A stretch of 8,859 nucleotides of DNA from Caldifarciminota bacterium. GTDB taxonomy: Bacteria > Hydrothermota > Tepidihabitantia > SM23-42. The stretch is taken from assembly GCA_023128195.1 (NCBI GenBank), contig JAGMEL010000258.1:1-8859 (forward strand). The letters run 5' to 3'. The translations under genes were made by a program, and so were the position numbers. Positions 1 through 5,802 of this stretch are shown one piece after another. Each line of letters begins with the position of its first letter. Positions within the stretch are counted from its first letter, which is position 1. The notes under the pieces were generated by a model that was given only the letters and a program-made list of their open reading frames with translations, was not told where the DNA came from and made no database searches.

Positions 1-1
1 C

Positions 2-361
2 AAGGATGCGCAGGAACTTGTTTCTTTTTTAGTACCTGCAGTCCATGATAATTCTGTAGAGGTACAAGAATCAATGCTCAAGGAGGTCTCTAACATCTTA
101 ACTTGTTCATATATGAATGCATTAGGGACATTTTTGGAAATTGTGGTACTTCCTTCTGTTCCAAGTATGGTTGTTGATATGACTGGGACAGTGCTTTCCA
201 GTCTTATACCTGAATTTGGTAATGAAAAGAATTTCATTTTTTGCGTTGAAACTAAATTCGACTTTGGCGATATGAAAAAACAATTAGGTGTATATTTCCT
301 TTTGCTTCCTGATACGGCAAGTTTGGTGTTGATTTTAGAAAAACTAAATATGATAAAATGA
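2..361 (+). CDS. cheC: CheC-family CheY-P phosphatase, C-terminal part (5' end outside window)
   Basis: The reading frame is open from the first bases of the window, so the gene starts upstream and only the last 119 residues are visible. They match the second half of CheC. Counting from the first visible codon, S24-x3-E28-x2-N31-x22-P54 reproduces the CheC/CheX/FliY active-site signature with its spacing intact. It is followed by a hydrophobic strand, a VDM segment and a C-terminal run resembling the end of Thermotoga CheC (FCVET, then LLLPDTASLVLILEKL). Known family role: cytoplasmic dephosphorylation of CheY-P in chemotaxis. The first active-site half, if there is one, cannot be seen. A FliY- or CheX-like relative is possible, but the ending fits CheC best. 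Its TGA overlaps the ATG of the following TPR gene (ATGA), which implies translational coupling. An internal ATG at position 74 lies inside the conserved helix and is not the real start. Confidence 0.85.
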   Translation, partial: KDAQELVSFLVPAVHDNSVEVQESMLKEVSNILTCSYMNALGTFLEIVVLPSVPSMVVDMTGTVLSSLIPEFGNEKNFIFCVETKFDFGDMKKQLGVYFLLLPDTASLVLILEKLNMIK

Positions 362-2742
362 TTTCCCAGGAAGAATTTAAAATATTAAAGAGTTTCGCAG
401 AACGAATACCACCTAATGATCCAGGTGCGCATAATAACCTTGCTATTGTGTACTATAATAAGCGTTTATACGATGAGGCAATTGAGGAATTAGAAAAGGC
501 ACTCAAAATTGATCCCAATTTTATTCTTGCGCGAAATAACCTCGATATAATTTTAAAGAAAACAGGTCGTTTAGAGGAGCAAGTTGAACGACTTGTTCGT
601 CTAATTGATAGAGATCCTTATGATGAGAATAAGACTTTAGAACTTGCTGATACATACAGGAAATTGGGGCGATATTCTCAGTCGATTATATTCTACAAAA
701 AAGTTTTGGATTATAATCATGATTCCTTTGAGGCACATTATGGACTTGGTATTACTCTAAAATTGTTAGGAAAATATGATGATGCCTTGGAAGAGATTAA
801 TAAGTCCCTGGAGTTAAAAATCTCTGCAGATGTATACCGGATTCTGGGTGAGGTTTATTTTAATAAAGGTATAATTGATCTTGCAATAAAAAATTTTCAG
901 GAATCAATTACACTTGATCCCTCTTCAGCTGAAGGACATTTTCTTTTAGGTTTTGCACTTGGTGAAAAGGGAAAGATTGACGAAAGTCTTGAGGCTGTAA
1001 AGAAGGCTATCGCTTTGAATCCAGCATTAGCCCAGTTTGAACCAAACCTCCCTATCGAGATTAAAAAGCATAAGGGACACTGGGAATTTTTGAAAGACCA
1101 GCTCGGTGCGTCGCAGATTTCAGAAAATAGTTATCAGGTTCATTATAACCTTGGTATGACCTACCGCAATAAAGGTCTGTTCAATGAGTCAAAAAGAGAA
1201 TTCGATGAATGTCTAAAGTTGAGAACAGATGACGCGCATTTATATTTAGCCCTTGGCGAAGTGTGCATATTTTTAGGTAAATTGGACAATGCAAGTAAAT
1301 ATCTCCAGCACATTTATGAACTCGATTTCGAATCAGCAGAATGTGCAAATGCCTTGGGTGTTGTTCACTGCCTGGGTGGTGATTTCAACAAGGCAATAGA
1401 ATGGTTTCAAAAATCACTCGCATTACAGACAAATTTTGCGGCATCCTTGAATAATTTAGGAATCTGTAAATCTATCCAAAAGAAAGTTGGAGAAGCAGTA
1501 GAATATTTTAAAAAGGCGATTGCTACCGGAAGCTCAGACGCAGGGTTTAACTTAGGGATGTACTATTTGAATGAAGGCAATTATGAGAATGCGCTCAAGT
1601 TATTTAGTGGCGATACGGCTGACGAATATTTTGGTAAAGGTCTTGTTTTTGTTGAACAGAGTAAAGATGATGAAGCTTTGGAATTTTTTAAAAAGACAGT
1701 ATCCTTGAAACCAAATCACGCTGGTGCCTATTATAACACGGGGTTTATTTTCACAAAACTTGGTAAGTTTAAAGAAGGTCTTGATTATATAAGAAAAGGA
1801 ATAGGGATTGAACCGAATTATGAGAAAGATAAGTACCGTCTTTCCTTATCTCCTGAACTTTCTGAGTTTGGACCTTACTACACACCAATTGTAGATAAAA
1901 AAGAGTGGGTGGATATTTCTGAAAAAGAAATTTTTGCACCAAAGGTTACAAATGCAGCTGATTCTTTTACCGATGCAGAAAATTATTTTAAAAGAAATGA
2001 ATTTGAGAATGCACTAAACATGGTCGAACAAGCCCTTAATATTGAACCAGAGTGGAGTACAGCGGTTGTATTAAAAGCAAAAATTCTATATCAGGCAGGG
2101 AATGTTGATGATGCTGTTAATTTTCTTACCAGCTACATTAAAAATCATCCACAAAATGTAGAGGTTAAGGCAATTTTGGCCAGTATATTAAGTGAGAATG
2201 GAAAATTAACTGAAGCGAAGAATATCTATTTAGAGCTTTTGAAATTACAGGCTAATAATGTCGAATGGTTAACTGAATTAGCTAAAATCTCATACAATAT
2301 TGGTGAATTGGATGAGGCATTATTATTATATAACAGAATTCATAGCATAAATGAAGCAAATATTGATGCGAATTTAGGGTTCCTGAAGATTTATATTAAG
2401 AATAAGGATCTCGATAAAGCAATGCCCTATCTGGATTTCTTTACAGTGAAATATCCTGATAATTATGATTTTAACATTCTTTCAGGCATTTATTATTTAG
2501 AAAAAAATGACCATGAAAACGCAGACAAGTATTTCAATAAAGCAATTGAATTAGATTCGTCAAAACCACTTCCCTATTATCAGATTGGATTGATCCAGGT
2601 TCAAAAAGGTGATTTTGGCAGTGCCTGTGATAATTGGAAAAAGGCTTTACTTCTGAGTCCTGATGAAGAACTAATAAAGAAAATAAGGCATTGCTTGAAG
2701 ATAACAGTAGAACTTACCGAATTTTTAAAGAAGGAGGTATGA
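358..2742 (+). CDS. large tetratricopeptide-repeat (TPR) scaffold protein
   Basis: A 794-residue protein built almost wholly of about twenty TPR units of roughly 34 residues. Typical units fall near residues 21-54, 123-154, 190-223, 258-291, 421-454, 534-566 and 703-735. They show the usual pattern of a small residue at position 8, Gly-x-Tyr/Phe near the first turn, a DEA/NEA-type helix B and a closing Pro. Two non-TPR stretches (about 224-257 and 489-533) split the array into three blocks. There is no signal peptide or membrane segment, so it is probably cytoplasmic. TPR arrays bind proteins, and no catalytic domain is visible. The start overlaps the cheC stop (ATGA) without a strong Shine-Dalgarno sequence, so translation probably depends on coupling. 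The context with CheC and Roadblock proteins suggests a docking platform for a signalling complex. The partner is unknown and no specific family name is justified. Confidence 0.9.
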   Translation: MISQEEFKILKSFAERIPPNDPGAHNNLAIVYYNKRLYDEAIEELEKALKIDPNFILARNNLDIILKKTGRLEEQVERLVRLIDRDPYDENKTLELADTYRKLGRYSQSIIFYKKVLDYNHDSFEAHYGLGITLKLLGKYDDALEEINKSLELKISADVYRILGEVYFNKGIIDLAIKNFQESITLDPSSAEGHFLLGFALGEKGKIDESLEAVKKAIALNPALAQFEPNLPIEIKKHKGHWEFLKDQLGASQISENSYQVHYNLGMTYRNKGLFNESKREFDECLKLRTDDAHLYLALGEVCIFLGKLDNASKYLQHIYELDFESAECANALGVVHCLGGDFNKAIEWFQKSLALQTNFAASLNNLGICKSIQKKVGEAVEYFKKAIATGSSDAGFNLGMYYLNEGNYENALKLFSGDTADEYFGKGLVFVEQSKDDEALEFFKKTVSLKPNHAGAYYNTGFIFTKLGKFKEGLDYIRKGIGIEPNYEKDKYRLSLSPELSEFGPYYTPIVDKKEWVDISEKEIFAPKVTNAADSFTDAENYFKRNEFENALNMVEQALNIEPEWSTAVVLKAKILYQAGNVDDAVNFLTSYIKNHPQNVEVKAILASILSENGKLTEAKNIYLELLKLQANNVEWLTELAKISYNIGELDEALLLYNRIHSINEANIDANLGFLKIYIKNKDLDKAMPYLDFFTVKYPDNYDFNILSGIYYLEKNDHENADKYFNKAIELDSSKPLPYYQIGLIQVQKGDFGSACDNWKKALLLSPDEELIKKIRHCLKITVELTEFLKKEV

Positions 2743-2747
2743 TAAAA

Positions 2748-2754
2748 AGAGGAG
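2748..2754 (+). promoter_or_regulatory. ribosome binding site deciding the start of the TPR-Roadblock gene
   Basis: AGAGGAG ends 5 bases before the ATG at 2760. A stronger-looking AAGGAGGT at 2731-2738 directly abuts the in-frame ATG at 2739, leaving about one base of spacing, which is too little for normal initiation. This favours 2760 as the main start. The ATG at 2739, which overlaps the upstream stop as ATGA, could still serve re-initiating ribosomes. Confidence 0.55.
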
Positions 2755-2759
2755 ATGAT

Positions 2760-3710
2760 ATGTCTGATGAATTAGCAATGGATTCTGGCGCACTGATTTT
2801 TGCTACGTTAGCTGATGTGTATCTGTCGTCGGGGATGGTTGATGAAGCGATTTCAATACTGAAAGATGGTTTGTCACGTAATCCAACGTATACTTTGGCA
2901 AAGCTAATGTTAGGTAGAGCTTACTACATGAAGGGTGATATAAAAGAGGCAGTAAAAATATTAGAAGGTATCTATGATGATGCGGGGGGAAGTGAGAATA
3001 CAAATCTCTATCTTGGTCATTGCTATAAAAAACTCGGTGAGGTAGACAAGGCTATAAAATACTATGAATTAACTTGTAAAATTAACCCAGAAAACAAAGA
3101 GGCAAAACAAGGACTTGAAGTACTGAAACCAAAATCTGTGAAAGTAGAGAAGGTCAAGATAGAGAAGAGCCCCGAACCCGTGAAAATAGAGGAGATCAAA
3201 GTAGAAAAGATGCCCGAGCCTATCATGGTAGAGAAGGTCAAGGTAGAGAAGGCACCCGAGCCTGTGAAAATAGAAGAAGCCAAAGTAGAAAAGATGCCCG
3301 AGCCTGCTAAAATAGAGATGGAAAAGGTTGAGGAACCTTTAGAATTTGAGATTCCTTTAGAACCTCTTAGAAAACCGGTGAATAGGTTGCTAAGTATCAA
3401 GGCAGTAAAAGGAGCGTTCATTTGCTCTAAGGATGGTCTCCTAATAGAAAATTATTACAAAGATCGTACAGATATCGAAGAAATTTGTGCTATGATTGCG
3501 GCAATACATAATGAGGTTGAGGAATCATTTAAGTATTTGAACGAGGGATGTGTGGATAAGTTCACAATTGAAAAGGAAGATGAAACAGTTTGTGTAATAA
3601 CTGCCGGAGCTTCACTCTTTACCGTTGTCACTCAATCCGGTACTAATCCAGGATTGGTTTTCGTTTATGCCCGAAAGATAATTGATGAAATAATGGGAGT
3701 TTTGGGATGA
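2760..3710 (+). CDS. TPR protein with repetitive linker and C-terminal Roadblock/LC7 domain
   Basis: A 316-residue protein in three parts. Residues about 10-111 form three TPR units. Residues 129-184 are four 14-residue repeats of the type VEKVKVEKAPEPVK, a charged and probably extended linker. Residues about 207-316 form a Roadblock/LC7 domain, recognisable by the opening GAFICSKDGLLIE strand-turn-strand, the helix IEEICAMIAAIHNEV, the ITAG strand and the closing helix IIDEIMGVLG. Roadblock proteins such as MglB dimerise and regulate small Ras-like GTPases, and the TPRs would supply a docking surface. The start at 2760 is chosen for its Shine-Dalgarno spacing; a start at 2739 would add seven residues. 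It follows the large TPR gene directly and probably shares its mRNA. A GTPase partner is not visible in this window, so the GAP-like role is inference. Confidence 0.85.
   Translation: MSDELAMDSGALIFATLADVYLSSGMVDEAISILKDGLSRNPTYTLAKLMLGRAYYMKGDIKEAVKILEGIYDDAGGSENTNLYLGHCYKKLGEVDKAIKYYELTCKINPENKEAKQGLEVLKPKSVKVEKVKIEKSPEPVKIEEIKVEKMPEPIMVEKVKVEKAPEPVKIEEAKVEKMPEPAKIEMEKVEEPLEFEIPLEPLRKPVNRLLSIKAVKGAFICSKDGLLIENYYKDRTDIEEICAMIAAIHNEVEESFKYLNEGCVDKFTIEKEDETVCVITAGASLFTVVTQSGTNPGLVFVYARKIIDEIMGVLG
3144..3311 (+). repeat. two tandem 84-bp repeats encoding four 14-residue linker units
   Basis: Copy 1 is 3144-3227 and copy 2 is 3228-3311. They match at about 69 of 84 bases by eye. Each 84-bp copy encodes two related 14-residue halves, with the pattern (V/I)E-(K/E)-x-K-(V/I)-EK-x-PEP-x-x. 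The unit length is a multiple of three, so copy-number changes would keep the reading frame. The block is strongly charged (Lys/Glu) with regular PEP breaks, which fits a flexible or rod-like spacer between the TPR and Roadblock domains. Confidence 0.9.
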
Positions 3711-3712
3711 GC

Positions 3713-3750
3713 CCAGCCCCTTATGAAGGAGCTGGATGAGCCCAACTCCT
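3713..3750 (+). promoter_or_regulatory. two mutually exclusive hairpins between the Roadblock genes
   Basis: CCAGCCCCTT (3713-3722) can pair with AAGGAGCTGG (3726-3735) across an ATG loop with one mismatch. The same AGGAGCTGG (3727-3735) can instead pair with CCAACTCCT (3742-3750) across a 6-base loop, also with one mismatch. Both structures bury the AGGAG that lies just upstream of the small ORF at 3736. No T-tract follows, so this is not a standard terminator. It may affect translation or mRNA stability between the two genes, but that is inference. Confidence 0.4.
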
Positions 3751-3789
3751 GAGCGAGAAGAAATTCAAATACTAGGGAAATTGTTATGA
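3736..3789 (+). other. possible 17-codon small ORF in an ATGA-linked chain
   Basis: The ORF encodes MSPTPEREEIQILGKLL. AGGAG (3727-3731) sits four bases before its ATG. It lies in a chain: a 10-codon ORF (3707-3739) overlaps the stop of the TPR-Roadblock gene as ATGA, this ORF overlaps the end of that one as ATGA, and a 16-codon ORF (3786-3836) overlaps the end of this one as ATGA and runs 14 bases into the next Roadblock gene. The first two peptides both begin MSP from a direct repeat, GGATGAGCCCA (3705-3715 and 3734-3744). They could be coupling peptides, remnants of a decayed gene, or chance. I do not recognise any of them. Confidence 0.25.
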
Positions 3790-3822
3790 GAAATTTAAAA
3801 TTAGGGCTAAAGGAGTGGCTGA

Positions 3823-4125
3823 ATGAAAGTAGATGAGATAACAAAGATTCCAAAAGTTTTAGGTGCCGGGTTAGCAACGGATGATGGTTTCATAATTGAG
3901 AGCAAATTTATTGTTGGTTATGATCCGGAAAAGTTTTCTTCAATGGCAGCGCAAATTATGAAGAGGATCAAGAAATGTCTTAATATAGAAAAAACCTCAG
4001 CTATATTCTATGCCTCGAATAGTGTGTTTTTTGTCAAAAATACGGAAGAGGGAATATTCTTCGTTATCTGTAAGAAAGATGCGAATATTGGTTTGGTGAA
4101 AATTAATATCGACAGGAAAACATAA
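3823..4125 (+). CDS. stand-alone Roadblock/LC7 domain protein (MglB-like)
   Basis: A 100-residue protein that is essentially one Roadblock/LC7 domain. The first strand and turn read VLGAGLATDDGFIIES, followed by a helix with FSSMAAQIMKRIKKCL, a strand with TSAIFYASNSVFFVKN, a strand with GIFFVICKKDANIGLVKI, and a short tail. Homologues dimerise and act as scaffolds or activators for Ras-like GTPases, as MglB does for MglA. A clear Shine-Dalgarno AAGGAG (3810-3815) lies seven bases before the ATG, which supports this start. It lies 112 bases after a gene that also ends in a Roadblock domain, so the two products could form a heterodimer. That pairing is inference. The domain lacks the longer C-terminal helix seen in the preceding protein. 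Confidence 0.8.
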   Translation: MKVDEITKIPKVLGAGLATDDGFIIESKFIVGYDPEKFSSMAAQIMKRIKKCLNIEKTSAIFYASNSVFFVKNTEEGIFFVICKKDANIGLVKINIDRKT

Positions 4126-4194
4126 ATAGATTAAGGGATTTATCCATTCTTAACGAAACATATTTGTGTGAGATCCAGTAAGAGAGGTAGATAA

Positions 4195-4248
4195 ATGATG
4201 GAAATTATTTTGTATTTTGGTCTATTCTTCGTAGCAGATCAACTGTGA
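4195..4248 (+). other. possible 17-codon hydrophobic small ORF upstream of pcm
   Basis: The ORF encodes MMEIILYFGLFFVADQL. It has a good Shine-Dalgarno candidate, GAGAGG (4182-4187), seven bases before the ATG. It stops three bases before the pcm ATG at 4252 and could couple or lead translation into pcm. The middle is strongly hydrophobic but too short for a confident membrane helix. There is no recognised family and it may be chance. Confidence 0.25.
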
Positions 4249-4251
4249 AGG

Positions 4252-4980
4252 ATGAATAATTTGACTGCATTACGCTTTGTCCTGATATTTGTATCGCTGT
4301 TTATTCTGGTAAATTGCTCAGATATAAAAAATAAGAAAGTTTTATCATGGGATAAAGTTGCACGAAATGAGATGGTCAAGAACCAGATTGTCGCCCGTGG
4401 TATAACTGATAAAACTATCATAAATGCAATGCTGGAAGTAAAACGGCACAAATTCGTGCCAAATAATATAGAGAAATTTGCCTACAATGATTATCCGCTC
4501 CCTATTGGCGAGGATCAGACCATTTCCCAACCTTATATTGTTGCCTTAATGACTGAGAAATTAGGTTTAAAACATGAGGACAGGGTTCTTGAGATTGGTA
4601 CTGGTTCTGGTTACCAGGCAGCAATTTTATCTTTGATCGTCAAGAAAGTCTACACAATTGAGATAATACCCTCACTCGCAAATTCTTCATCTCAGCGTTT
4701 AAGAGAATTTGGATTTAGTAATGTTCAGGTAAGATGCGGTGATGGTTTTCTTGGTTGGCCTGAAGCTGCACCATTTGATGCAGTAATTATTACCTGTGCA
4801 CCACCAGAAGTTCCTGAACCATTAATCGAACAACTTGTCGAAGGGGGTAGGTTGATCGTACCCTTAGGAGAGGGATTCCAAATGCTTACGCTATTTAAAA
4901 AGATTGAGGGCAAATTAGAAAAAACAGAAATAATTCCAGTAAGATTTGTTCCGATGAAAGGAATTATAGAAGAACAGTAG
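4252..4980 (+). CDS. pcm: protein-L-isoaspartate O-methyltransferase with lipoprotein-like N-terminus
   Basis: A 242-residue PCMT-family enzyme. It transfers a methyl group from S-adenosylmethionine to isoaspartyl residues in damaged proteins, which starts their repair. Visible motifs are the substrate-site segment DQTISQPYIVALM (88-100), the SAM loop VLEIGTGSGYQAA (112-124), the acidic strand end TIEI (135-138), GDGFLGWPEAAPFDAVIIT (163-181), GGRLIVPLG (198-206) and the closing RFVPM (231-235). Residues 7-22 form a hydrophobic stretch ending ILVNC with Cys22. This resembles a lipobox, although Asn at -1 is atypical, and it suggests export or anchoring, unlike the cytosolic E. coli enzyme. 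Start: GAAGG directly abuts the ATG at 4252 with no spacing, whereas a TTG at 4261 sits eight bases after AAGGA and would give 239 residues with the hydrophobic leader intact. It lies 126 bases after the Roadblock gene. Confidence 0.9.
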   Translation: MNNLTALRFVLIFVSLFILVNCSDIKNKKVLSWDKVARNEMVKNQIVARGITDKTIINAMLEVKRHKFVPNNIEKFAYNDYPLPIGEDQTISQPYIVALMTEKLGLKHEDRVLEIGTGSGYQAAILSLIVKKVYTIEIIPSLANSSSQRLREFGFSNVQVRCGDGFLGWPEAAPFDAVIITCAPPEVPEPLIEQLVEGGRLIVPLGEGFQMLTLFKKIEGKLEKTEIIPVRFVPMKGIIEEQ

Positions 4981-4983
4981 GCC

Positions 4984-5025
4984 ATTTCAAATTTCACATT
5001 TCAAATTTAAAATTTCAAATATCAA
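4984..5025. repeat. three 14-bp AT-rich tandem repeats at a convergent gene junction
   Basis: Three consecutive 14-bp units each begin ATTTCAAAT: 4984-4997, 4998-5011 and 5012-5025. Later positions vary. They fill nearly all of the 47 bases between the stop of pcm and the stop of the minus-strand gene that converges on it. There is no GC-rich stem, so this is not an ordinary terminator. Confidence 0.85.
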
Positions 5026-5027
5026 AT

Positions 5028-5330
5028 CTATTCTGCTTCTCTTTTCTGGTTTATTGACGGTAGTCTGCCGTATTGCTGTTTGTATTCTTCAAGCAGTTTA
5101 GTATATTCATTTTCATAGTCCTTAGTAGCATGAAAACGGAAGAATGATACAGTAGCAAAATCAGACTCTTTTTTTTCGAATATCTCCTGAATTGTGTGCG
5201 CAAGACTGTGTGTATAACCGATAAAAATGGGTTCCTGTAAGATATCAGCAAATTCATATACACCTGAGAAATCAGGTGCATTTATAATCTGTTCAGGCAT
5301 TAGTTTACGCCAGTTATCTTCAATCGGCAT
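5028..5330 (-). CDS. small degenerate GIY-YIG-like protein
   Basis: A 100-residue protein. GVYEF (23-27) and IFIG (35-38), about 12 residues apart, fit the two strands of a GIY-YIG nuclease fold, with YIG changed to FIG. A helix with SLAHTIQEIFEKK follows, then SFFRFHATKDYENEYTKLLEEYKQQYGRLPSINQK. This ending, with a 'YGRLP..N' tail, resembles small bacterial proteins distantly related to GIY-YIG domains. The arginine normally found in the helix after YIG is not evident, so nuclease activity is doubtful. The gene stands alone on the minus strand, convergent with pcm and not adjacent to the acc operon. There is no Shine-Dalgarno before the ATG, but a promoter lies directly upstream. The alternative start at Met11 also lacks a Shine-Dalgarno. 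The fold assignment is by eye. Confidence 0.6.
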   Translation of the reverse strand: MPIEDNWRKLMPEQIINAPDFSGVYEFADILQEPIFIGYTHSLAHTIQEIFEKKESDFATVSFFRFHATKDYENEYTKLLEEYKQQYGRLPSINQKREAE

Positions 5331-5335
5331 TGCTT

Positions 5336-5363
5336 AGTATATACAGAATGAAATATGAGTCAA
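5336..5363 (-). promoter_or_regulatory. near-consensus sigma70-type promoter, probably giving a leaderless mRNA
   Basis: Read on the minus strand, TTGACT (5363-5358), a 16-base spacer and TATACT (5341-5336) form a good -35/-10 pair. The -10 box ends five bases before the ATG at 5330. Transcription would therefore start at or within a base or so of the start codon, which fits the absence of a Shine-Dalgarno sequence. Confidence 0.55.
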
Positions 5364-5802
5364 GGGAAAGATAGCACTGAGTGCGGTAAAGGTGCTTTCA
5401 GCACGGAAGACACGCAGGACAAGTTCCAAGAGCCAAATTCTCCCGCTCTGCGGGATCCTCGATTTTCTTATATAAAGAATTAATATGATAAATCGGGACA
5501 AGAACTAGGAGACATGGAGACCAGGGGACAGGAAAACACGGAGATAAGGGGAAAAGAGGCAAGATGCAAGAAGTAAGAAGCAAGAAAACCAAATACCTGT
5601 CCGCCACTCGTTATGGAGGAAATTTATCCCGCCTGTCCCGTAGTGATAAACAGCGGGGCTATTTGAAAATACGGCGGGACTAAAGAAACATTCTTAACGT
5701 TTTAACCAATTATTCTTTTTAAGTATTTAGGATTTTAGGTATTTTTCCTTCTGAACGATAATAACGAACGAAACAAGCTAAACGATTCAAACGTTGGGTT
5801 AA
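5364..5802. other. gene-free region of short hairpins and degenerate repeats
   Basis: No credible gene is seen in these roughly 440 bases. From left to right they hold GCAC/GTGC words forming small hairpins (5374-5384; GTGCT-TTC-AGCAC at 5392-5404), a perfect 6-bp hairpin TCCCGC-TCT-GCGGGA (5441-5455), a purine-rich tract (about 5505-5590) of degenerate GGAGACA/GGGGACAGG and GCAAGA/GTAAGA words, an inverted repeat (5627-5680), an AT-rich stretch (about 5695-5750) and repeated AACGA words (5754-5797). None of the hairpins is followed by a T-run on either strand, so no clear terminator for accC can be named. The mosaic looks like decayed dispersed repeats, which is inference. Confidence 0.6.
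5627..5680. repeat. GC-rich inverted repeat downstream of accC
   Basis: TCCCGCC (5627-5633) is complementary to GGCGGGA (5673-5679). Alternatively GTCCCG (5635-5640) can pair with CGGGAC (5675-5680). A further pairing, CCCGC with GCGGG, is possible inside. The G+C-rich words stand out from the AT-rich surroundings. It could be a dispersed palindromic element or a transcript-end structure; function unknown. Confidence 0.45.

Noticed and set aside
2691..2759. Upstream in-frame ATG at 2691 as the start of the TPR-Roadblock gene
   Set aside because: It would overlap the large TPR gene by 52 bases, has no ribosome site, and adds residues unlike a TPR start. ATG 2760 or 2739 fits better.
3062..3421. 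119-codon open frame on the minus strand
   Set aside because: It is the antisense of the repetitive Lys/Glu/Pro linker. Its repeated FSTLxSSIFTGSG pattern simply mirrors the sense repeats.
4131..4153. TTAAGGGAT...ATCC...CTTAA as a terminator after the Roadblock gene
   Set aside because: The stem is weak and bulged, and no T-run follows.
4984..5025. Tandem units as a CRISPR array
   Set aside because: Units are 14 bp, directly adjacent with no spacers, and no cas genes are present.
5441..5455. TCCCGC-TCT-GCGGGA hairpin as a rho-independent terminator
   Set aside because: A perfect 6-bp stem, but no T-tract directly follows on either strand and no gene ends close by.
5398..5607. 69-codon minus-strand frame rich in Pro, Leu, Ser and Cys
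   Set aside because: It reads through the purine-rich degenerate tract, giving low-complexity peptide without domain, ribosome site or conserved look.
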